Source of the DNA: Spirosoma telluris | GTDB lineage: Bacteria; Bacteroidota; Bacteroidia; Cytophagales; Spirosomataceae | DNA length: 64,000 nt | Direction of reading: 5' to 3' | Assembly (NCBI GenBank): GCA_003259005.1 | Contig: QLII01000001.1 | Span: 3,798,501 to 3,862,500 of the forward strand | Part shown: in pieces, positions 55,680 to 64,000 of the stretch | How the letters are laid out: each line of letters begins with the position of its first letter | How positions within the stretch are numbered: position 1 is the first letter of the stretch | Made by a program: the position numbers and the translations under genes | Notes under the pieces: generated by a model | What the model was told of the DNA's origin: nothing | What the model saw: only the letters and a program-made list of their open reading frames with translations | Databases searched by the model: none

Positions 55680-58600
55680 ATGACAAATCATTTACGAAAA
55701 GTCTCCAATGTGGGTCTTCTGTCAATGCTATTGCTTATTGGACTCCGGCCCGGCTGGTCGCAGTCGGTTGTTCTGGCCAGTAATGTTCAGCAAAAGCGAA
55801 CAGACGCCGACAAAGTAGCCAGCCGTCAACTCAAAGATGTGCTCAATGAGTTGAAGAATCAGTACGGGTGAACATCATGTTTGAGCTACGAACGGTCGAT
55901 GGCCTTTCGGTATCACCCGATGCTCTTGATAGCCGGGCAACGCTCGATAAAAATCTGGAAAGTCTGCTACGGCCGCTGGGTCTACGCTACAAAAAAGTAA
56001 ACAGCAGTTCGTACCTGATTCTGGGCGACAAAAAAGTAAAGAAAGTTGCGTTTACGGATGGGGCCACTTCAGAGCCGGCCCTCAATCAGGAGCAGAACAC
56101 CCCAAACGAATCGGCTGTAAAAACGCCTGCTTTGCTTGCCGCGGCAGTGGCTAAAACAGACGCCCACGCTGTAGCAGATCCGATTACCGGCACCGTAAAG
56201 AGCCAATCTGGCGAAACATTGCCTGGCATTAACGTGGTGATTAAAAATACCACCAAAGGCACTAGCACTGATGCGAACGGAAAGTTTACCCTGGATGCAC
56301 CGGCGAACGCTGTACTGGTCTTTTCAGGGATTGGCTTCGCTACACAGGAGGTATCGGTAAACAACCGTAGCCGCATCGATGTCTCGCTGGCAGCGGATAA
56401 TAAGCAGCTTGATGAAGTTGTTGTCGTAGGTTACGGCACCCAAAAACGGAATAGCCTGACTAATTCTGTGGCGCAAATTGGTGCCGAAGAAATTGCCCGC
56501 CGACCGGTTTCCAATATTCAGCAGTCGTTGCAGGGACAGCTGCCGGGCGTTACGGTACTGGACCAGGGTGGATCACCGGGTCGCTCCAACACGGCTATTC
56601 GGGTGCGGGGCATTACTACCTTCAACATCAATGGTATTGGCAATACAGCCGGTACGAATAACGGGAGCGGTGGGTATGATATGACGAAGAACGATGCCCT
56701 GGTCATTGTCGATGGGATTGAGCAACGGTTGTCGGATATCAACCCAGATGATATTGAGACCGTTACGGTTCTGAAAGACGCTTCCTCGACGGCCATTTAC
56801 GGATCAAGAGCGACTAACGGGGTCGTGCTCGTAACGACCAAACGGGCCAAAGGCAGTAAGGTGCAGGTTGAGTATAATGGCTATTACGCTATCCAGAATT
56901 CTATTAATAAACCGCACATGATGGGCATTGAAGACTATATGCGGATGCAGGTAGCGGCCTATACCAATGCGGGTTCTCCCCTACCCGCCCGTTTTACAGA
57001 ACAATCAATACAGGCTTACGTTACAGCAACTGATCGGGAGAAATACCCCTTGCCAAATACCTGGTTTCAAACGGTTCTCCAGTCCGCTCCTCAGCAAAAC
57101 CATACTATCGCTGTTGCAGGTGGTAACGAAGCGATACGTACCCGATTGAGCCTTCGTTATCAGGATCAGGCGGGTATTATCACACATTACGGCAGTAAAA
57201 TCGGCGAAATTCGCCTGAATACCGATTATACGATCTCCTCGAAACTGCGCGTCAGTGGCGACATCAACTATCGCTATAACTATTCGCAAGCCCCAACCAT
57301 CGATCCAATTAATTTCCTGCTGCATGGTTCCCTCTGGGCCGTTCCCAAATACGCGGATGGTACGTATGGCTTGAGTACCCAGGGAAACAACCCGTTGATG
57401 TATGCCGAAATCGGGGGTGATTCAAAACGGTCAACGGATTATCTGGCGGCCTATGTTAAAGGCGAATGGGAGATTGTTGATGGCCTGACCTTCTCGACTC
57501 AGGTAGCCGGACGAGGCTTTTTTACCCAGGAAAAGAACTTCGCCAATTCCTATGTAAACACCGATAAGAATACCAACATCACGAAAACGGTAGCGAATAA
57601 CACCCTGACCGAAGTGCGCAATACCTTGCGGGAGTACACATTGACCAGCTTACTTACCTATGAGCGTGGAATAGGTGAGCACACTGTTAAGGGATTGCTG
57701 GGTTACTCGCAGATTGGAAATACACAAACGTTTTTGTCTGCCTACCGTGAACGATTTTATAACAATGATATTCAGTCGATTGGTCAGGGAGCCAACGATG
57801 GAACCAAGAGCAATAGCGGGAGTGATGCCCTCTACGGTTTACGGTCGTATTTCGGTCGGGTAAACTATGATTACAATGGAAAATACCTGGTCGAAGTAAA
57901 CGGACGCTACGATGGATCGTCCAAGTTTACGGGTGCCAAGCAATACAGTTTCTTCCCATCGTTCTCGGCGGGCTGGCGCATTTCGAAGGAAGACTTCTGG
58001 CAGGGTTTGCAAAAAACAGTGAGTGATTTGAAAGTGCGTGGTTCCTGGGGGATAACCGGCAATCAGTCGGTGAATTTGTATAGCTACTATGCCGCTCTTG
58101 CTGCCAGTGGGTACGATTTCAACGGGGCCGCTGTACAGGGGTATCGGCAGACAACCCTGGCCAATACCGATCTGGGCTGGGAGTCGACAACGCAACTGGA
58201 TTTAGGTCTGGATGCTTCCTTCCTGCGGGGTCGCCTGAACTTAACGGTTGATTATTACCGGAAACTGACCAGCGATATTTTGCTGAATCTCGATATTCCG
58301 GCTACGATTGGTTTGGTTGCTCCTCCCCAAAATGCCGGTTCGGTGGAGAACAAAGGCTGGGAGTTTAGCCTGAATTACCGGGAGCCAAAAGCGCATCTGG
58401 GTTTCAGTATAACCTGGGCGGCAACCTGAGCATCAACAGCAATAAAGTTGTTGATCTGAAAGGAACGGGGCCCTACATTCTTGGTTCGGATATTGACCCC
58501 GCTACATCATTGCGGTTGGCCTGCCAATCAATACGTTGTGGGGTTACAAAACCGATGGATTGTTCCAGACGCAGGAGCAGATTACCAATTACAAAGCGAC

Positions 58601-59177
58601 CTATGCTGCCAATACGAAGCCGGGCGATGTGAAGTATATCGACGCTAATGGTGATGGCAAGATCGACGCCAACGACATGACGAACATTGGCAATACATTC
58701 CCCAAGTTCACGTTCGGGCTTAACTCGAATTTTTCGTACCGGAATTTTGAACTGAACCTGCTCTTCCAGGGAGCCGCCAAAGTAGATACGCGCCTGGCAG
58801 GTGCCCTGGCCGAAATGGGTAATCAGGAAGGGTTCACCCACTCGATTTATACCAATAACTACTGGACGCCCGAGCATACCGACGCTCGTTTCCCCCGACC
58901 GTTGAAATTTGATTTGCGGAATGTGGCTACCTCCGACCGGCTGATCATCGATGGGTCGTATGTTCGGCTCAAAAACATCCAACTAGCCTATTCACTGCCA
59001 ACGGCCCTTGCGTCTAAAGTACGCTTGAATCGCATTCGGGCGTATGTGTCAGCAACCAATGTGTTAACCATTTCGAAGTTGAATGAGTGGAATCTGGACC
59101 CGGAAGCCGGATCTGGACGGGCGGTTTATTATCCGCAAACGTCGCTGTATACGCTCGGGCTGAACCTGCAATTCTAA
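55680..59177 (+). CDS. SusC-type TonB-dependent transducer with STN domain, frame broken three times
   Basis: Joined, the protein is 1166 residues. Start ATG 55680 (MTNHLRKVSNVGLLSMLLLI, signal peptide). Order: STN domain (about 40-115; RQLKDVLNELKNQYGVNIMF), carboxypeptidase-like beta domain (about 155-240; ITGTVKSQSGETLPGINVVI), TonB box (LDEVVVVGYGTQKRNSLT), plug with the SusC motif VSNIQQSLQGQLPGVTVLDQ, then the barrel ending YYPQTSLYTLGLNLQF. Breaks are at GGG 55866-55868, GGG 58399-58401 and CCCC 58497-58500, one base missing at each. The STN domain lets it signal to FecR in the periplasm while it imports a glycan with its SusD partner. Confidence 0.93.
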
Positions 59178-59204
59178 CCTCATCCACCTAGTCTCAGAAA
59201 GCTC

Positions 59205-60799
59205 ATGAAATCAATAAAATATAGTGTACTCTCTTTCTTCGTCGCGATTCTTGGGGTAACCTTAGCCTCCTGCGACCGGGAATTATTAGATACCGTTCCC
59301 AACGACCGCTTATCGGAAAGCCTGTTCTGGAAAACCGAGAACGATGCCCGACTGGCCGCCAATTCGCTTTACACGGATCTCGACAGCACCAACCTCATCA
59401 GTTGGGACGCCATGACGGATATTGCCCATACCAACCAGCCGTTCGATGTGCAGGCCTATGTTGAACTGGGTCAGTACGATGCCACCAGCGCGAAGGTGTT
59501 TGGGGAATGGGCCAAAGCCTATAAGGGTATTCGGGCCTGCAATTATTTGCTGGAAAACGTCGATAAAGTTGCGTCGACCAACACGGCCCTGATTAATCAG
59601 TTCAAAGGGGAAGCGAGAGCCCTGCGAGCCTACCAGTACATTAAACTGGCTAGTCTGTTTGGCGATGTACCCCTGGTAACGAAGGCTATTTCGCTGGATG
59701 AAAGCCGCACGCTGGCCCGCACCCCCATTGCGCAGATATGGGATTTTGTCGATAAAGAACTCACCGATGCTGCCGGGCTGTTGCCCACAACCTATGCCGC
59801 TGCCGACAAAGGACGGTTTACAAAAGGGGCTGCGCTGGGCTTACGGGCACGAGCTAATTTGCTGGCGGGTCGATACCAACAGGCTGCCGAGGCTGCCGAT
59901 CAGGTCATAAAACTAGGCATCTACGGGTTGAATGACAGTTATGAAAAGCTATTCACGGTAGCGGCCGAAAATAATAAAGAAGTTTTGCTGGATCGGCAAT
60001 TCATCAAAGACACCTATCCCGTTAACGTATTCAATCTGTTAGCCCCTATAGTCAGAAAAGCGCTCAGAGTACCTACGTACCCACCAAGGCGCTCATAGAT
60101 ATGTACGAAACGACAGGGGGCAAGCTAATTACGGATGCTACTAGTGGCTACGACCCCGCTAATCCATACGCTAATCGTGACCCCCGGCTTAAGTTTTCTA
60201 ACTTCCTGACGGGCGACGTATTACCAAGCGGGATCACCTTTCGCCCCGAGCCAACCAGCGGTACTGCCGATGCCGTCGGGAATACATACATTGCCTCAAC
60301 GACTGGTTTCAACATCAAGAAATACGTCAATGCAGAGGATTATGCTAACCCGGCAAACAATGGCATTAACATTATTCTGCTTCGCTATGCCGAGATTTTG
60401 CTGACGTATGCCGAAGCGAAAATTGAGTTGAATCAGACGGATGCCAGTGTGATTGCGGCCATCAATACTGTTCGGAATGGGCGTTCTGATGTGAAACAAC
60501 CATCCATTAGCAACAACGCTACCCAGGCCGAGTTACGGGATATTGTCCGTCGGGAGCGGACCGTTGAACTAGCCTTCGAAGGACAGCATCTTTTCGACAT
60601 CCGTCGGTGGAAAACCGCTGCGACGGTGGTTCCGGGTCCCATTTACGGCATTACCTACAAAGCGGCCAATGGAACCCTGACAACGGTTCAGGTCGTGGGG
60701 ATTAACCGTACTTTCGACCTGAACAGACACTACCTCTGGCCAATTCCGCAGAAAGAACGGAACCTAACACCAACGCTTAGCCAGAATCCTGGCTGGTAA
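59205..60799 (+). CDS. SusD/RagB glycan-binding lipoprotein, frame broken once
   Basis: One C missing at CCCC 60043-60046 splits a 531-residue lipoprotein (lipobox FVAILGVTLASCDRELL). Restored, the junction reads APYSQKSAQSTYVPTKALID. Family marks are the N-terminal LLDTVPNDRLSESLFWKTEN, TPR-like helices (GEARALRAYQYIKLASLFGD, RLGLRARANLLAGRY-like) and the C-terminal LRYAEILLTYAEAK...VRRERTVELAFEGQHLFDIRRW. It caps SusC at the cell surface and captures the glycan. It lies 27 bases after SusC. Confidence 0.95.
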
Positions 60800-60820
60800 A
60801 GATTTATTATACTAAAGCTA

Positions 60821-60909
60821 TTTTGTCATGCTGACGAAGGAAGCATCTCAAGGCTTCATACTATTTTGTAAGGAAAGCTAAAGATGCTTCCTTCGTCAGC
60901 ACGACAAAA
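60821..60909. repeat. Long hairpin of the GCTGACGAAGGAAGCATC word family
   Basis: 27-base arms (60821-60847 with 60883-60909) differ at one position. It separates SusD from the first sulfatase, both on the + strand, and may reduce read-through. Confidence 0.85.
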
Positions 60910-60931
60910 AACATTATTTACCCCTCCTGTC

Positions 60932-62462
60932 ATGAAGTCTGGTTTAATCACACTCAGCGTATCGGTTCTGTTCCTGGCAGGTGGTTTATTGATTGGTTTT
61001 ACTCCCCATCAGGTATCCCCATCGCGCCGGAGTGCCCTATCACCCAACATCATTTATATCTATGCGGATGATCTGGGTTACGCCGAATTGGGATGCTACG
61101 GTCAGCAGAAAATCCGGACACCGAATCTGGATCAGCTAGCTCATGAGGGCATGCGATTTACACAACACTATACGAGTATGCCGGTTTGTGCGCCCGCCCG
61201 CTGTATGTTGTTGACGGGTAAGCACAGTGGCCATTCCTACATTCGGGGTAATTACGAAATGGGCGGTTTCCCCGATTCGCTGGAGGGTGGTCAGATGCCG
61301 CTCTATCCTGGCGCATTTACCGTAGGCCGAATGCTGCAACAGTCGGGGTACAAAACGGCTTGCATTGGTAAGTGGGGAATGGGAATGGCCAATACCACCG
61401 GCAATCCGAACGAACAGGGTTTCGATTATTTCTATGGCTATCTGGATCAGAAACAGGCACATAACTACTATCCAACGCACCTGTGGGAAAACGGCAAACC
61501 CGACCGTCTGAACAACCCCGTCATCGACGTACATCGCAAACTAACACCCGAAACAGCCACACCGGAGGCCTTCGCCTATTATCGCGGCAACGACTATGCG
61601 ATTGACAAAATGGCGCAGAAAGCACTGGCTTTTGTTCGGCAAAACAAGAATGCGCCGTTTTTTCTGTATCTGCCTTCACGGTGCCACATGTTTCGTTGCA
61701 GGCACCCGAAGTGGCAGTGAAGGAATACATCGGCAAATTTGACGACACCCCTATCTCGGTCAGCAAGGATATGCCTCAACGCCATACCCGCGTGCTACGT
61801 ATGCGGGCATGATTACCTACATGGACAAGCAAATCGGGCAGCTAATGCAATTGCTGAAAGAGCTGAAAATTGACGATAACACAATCATTATGTTCTCAAG
61901 TGACAACGGCGCTACCTTCAACGGCGGGGTAGAGGCTGCCTATTTCAATAGTGTGGGCAATTTGCGGGGCCTGAAAATGGATGTGTACGAAGGCGGCATC
62001 CGGGAGCCGATGCTGGCCCGCTGGCCGGGTAAAATAAAGGCTGGTCAGGTTACCAACCACGTATCGGTACAATATGATTTGCTGGCAACTCTGGCCGAAC
62101 TGGTTGGTTATAAACAGCCATTCCTTACCGACGGCATTTCGTTTTTACCAACCTTGATGGGTCAGGAAACAGCTCAACAGCAACACCCGTTTCTCTACTG
62201 GGAATATCCCGAAAAGGGCGGACAGTTAGCCATTCGGGTGGGGAATTGGAAAGCGGTGAAAACCAATGTGCGGAAAAATCGAACTGGTTCCTGGGAGTTG
62301 TATGACTTAGGCAGTGATATAAGTGAGCATACGAATGTAGCCGCCCAACACCCTGATTTGCTTCGCCAATTCGATGCGATCGTTGCCCGCGAACATAGGC
62401 CTACCCATGTTAATGACTGGGAAATTGTTACGCCAAAAACCGCTGTTGCAGCTACAAATTGA
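60932..62462 (+). CDS. Secreted sulfatase (S1 family), frame broken twice
   Basis: From the ATG at 60932 (MKSGLITLSVSVLFLAGGLL, signal peptide) the joined protein has 510 residues. NIIYIYADDLGYAELGCYGQ gives the first metal ligands, and CAPARCMLLTGKHSG is the C-x-P-x-R motif whose Cys matures to formylglycine. Later ligands are in MFSSDNGATFNGG. Breaks are at CC 61673-61674 and CCCC 61748-61751; restored, the middle reads LPFTVPHVSLQAPE and DDTPYLGQQGYASTPYPRAT. It removes sulfate esters from a glycan or aryl sulfate in the periplasm or outside. Confidence 0.92.
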
Positions 62463-62481
62463 GAGGCTATGTATTCAACCC

Positions 62482-62514
62482 AACTTCCCGAAAGCTCAAA
62501 GCTTTCGGGAAGTT
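62482..62514 (+). terminator. Hairpin between the two sulfatase genes
   Basis: A perfect 15-base stem (62482-62496 with 62500-62514) with a 3-base loop, 20 bases after the first sulfatase. No strong T-run follows, so termination may be partial. Confidence 0.7.
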
Positions 62515-62548
62515 AAACCAACAAGACACTACTTTAACATCAATTTCT

Positions 62549-64000
62549 ATGGTTCTTATGCCTAAACGTTTATCCCGTCTCATATTGAGTGTCTTTGTAT
62601 TCATTGGCGTCGGTTTGCTTATCACAGCCTGGATTGAGAAACCAGCACCAACACCACCGCCCAACGTCGTCCTGTTTTTTATGGATGATATGGGCTATGG
62701 CGATCTGTCTGTAACGGGGGCGCTTGATTACACCACGCCCAATCTGGATAAAATGGCGGCTGAAGGCACGCGCTTTTCCAACTTCCTGGCCGCTCAGGCC
62801 GTTTGTAGCGCGTCGCGGGCCGCTCTCCTGACCGGTTGCTATCCAAACCGACTTGGTATTTCAGGGGCTTTAGGACCTAATTCGCCCATTGGCCTGAACC
62901 CGAATGAAGAAACCCTGGCCGAGTTGCTGAAAGAACGTGGGTATGCTACAGGTATGTTTGGCAAATGGCACCTGGGTGATAACAAGAAGTTTCTTCCGTT
63001 GCAACAGGGCTTCGATGAATATTATGGTGTGCCCTATTCGCACGATATGTGGCCGTTACATCCTGCCCAGGCCCAGGCAAAATATCCTGCGCTTCGCTGG
63101 ATTGAGGGCAACGAACAGAAGGAGGAGATCAAGGATTTGGATGATGCGGCTAAAATTACCGGGAACATTACCGAGCGGGCGGTTTCGTTTATTCGGAATC
63201 ACAAGAAAAAGCCGTTCTTCCTGTATGTACCACATCCATTACCCCACGTACCACTGGCGGCTTCGGCCAGGTTTAAGGGGAAAAGTGCACGGGGTATTTT
63301 CGGCGATGTGCTGACGGAATTAGATTGGTCGGTCGGGCAGATTTTAGGGGAGTTGAAACAGCAGGGGATTGATAAAAATACCCTCGTTATTTTCATCAGC
63401 GACAATGGCCCCTGGCTGAATTACGGTGATCATGCTGGATCGACGGGTGGTTTCCGGGAAGGCAAAGGAACGTCGTTTGAAGGTGGTCATCGGGTACCCT
63501 GCCTGGTTCGCTGGCCGGGTGTTGTCCCGCGGGCCGGGTCAGCAACAAGTTACTGACGGCGCTGGATATTTTGCCAACAGTGGCGAAGCTCTGTGGCGCC
63601 CGATTACCCAAACAACAGATTGATGGCGTCGATTGGATTGCATTGCTGAAAGGGGATAACACCGTAACGCCCCGCGATAAATTTTACTACTACTACCGAC
63701 GAAACAGCCTGGAAGCCGTCCGCCAGGGCGAATGGAAACTGGTTTTTGCCCACCCCGGACGAACATACGAAGGATTCCTGCCGGGCCAGAACGGCAAACC
63801 CGGACCGAGTACAGAGACGCATGAATTTGCAACGGCCCTCTACGACCTCCGACGTGATCCCGGTGAGCGCTACGATGTTCGGGAGCAACACCCGGATATT
63901 GTTGCCAAACTGGAACAAATTGCCGAGGAAGCCCGCGCCGATCTGGGCGATGATTTACAGAAACGCACCGGGGCCAATGTTCGTGAGGTGGGGCGAGTGA
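62549..64000 (+). CDS. Second secreted sulfatase (S1 family), frame broken once, 3' end at window edge
   Basis: The start is ATG 62549 or 62558 (MPKRLSRLILSVFVFIGVGL, signal anchor). NVVLFFMDDMGYGDLSVTGA holds metal ligands, and CSASRAALLTG is the C-x-A-x-R formylglycine motif. Others are GKWHLGDNKKFLP and ISDNGPWLNYGDHAGS. One base is missing at GGG 63536-63538; the next frame continues SNKLLTALDILPTVAKLCGA and runs open to the last base, so the last residues and the stop lie outside. It belongs with the first sulfatase to the SusCD locus; the two differ enough to suggest different sulfate positions. Confidence 0.92.

Overview
The window looks like a chromosome segment of a Cytophagales bacterium, closest in style to Spirosoma and relatives. 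The grounds are a SusC/SusD pair behind an ECF sigma factor and FecR anti-sigma, a HmuY-type heme locus, DUF4290 next to murA, a relic of a type IX secretion sorting domain, and start-proximal promoters of the Bacteroidetes TTTG...TAnnTTTG type. No tRNA, rRNA, CRISPR array, prophage or transposase gene was seen.

Layout: 1-6.6 kb holds the end of an S41 peptidase, a DUF4097 repeat protein, two ExbD-like proteins and a large FAD/Fe-S oxidoreductase. 6.7-12 kb has a Pro/Thr-rich acidic protein, a DUF1080 protein and a secreted FN3-rich metalloprotease. 12.4-20 kb is housekeeping: murA, DUF4290, a MATE exporter, the Prc tail-specific protease and an FKBP isomerase. 20.4-24.4 kb has atpA and atpG, then a DUF4136 lipoprotein. 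24.5-29.1 kb is a heme uptake locus read divergently from a strikingly symmetric promoter/operator. 29.3-36.9 kb holds an M23 peptidase, a TMEM175-like channel, an APC permease/AraC/VOC group and a flavin dehydrogenase. 37-42.6 kb has GH36 alpha-galactosidase and GH20 beta-hexosaminidase. 42.7-53.4 kb is mixed: DUF6134, a lytic transglycosylase, thrB, small lipoproteins, SDR, metallo-hydrolase, VCBS protein, three tandem paralogues of unknown function and ArfB. 53.5-64 kb is a regulated glycan-uptake locus: ECF sigma, FecR, SusC with an STN domain, SusD and two sulfatases.

Two window-wide patterns matter for reading everything else. First, at least 22 single-site reading-frame breaks interrupt otherwise well-conserved genes; nearly all are one missing base in a short C or G run, and restoring it gives full-length proteins. 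I treat these as probable sequence errors and annotate the joined genes. Second, intergenic gaps carry a dozen long imperfect hairpins of about 50-120 bases built from short repeated words, in several word families. Two copies of one such word family sit in frame inside coding sequences.

Working together: HmuY-like lipoprotein, TonB receptor and accessory proteins would acquire heme; the sigma/FecR/STN-SusC chain would sense and import a (probably sulfated) glycan that the sulfatases desulfate. The GH36 and GH20 enzymes lie elsewhere in the window and are not obviously co-regulated with it.
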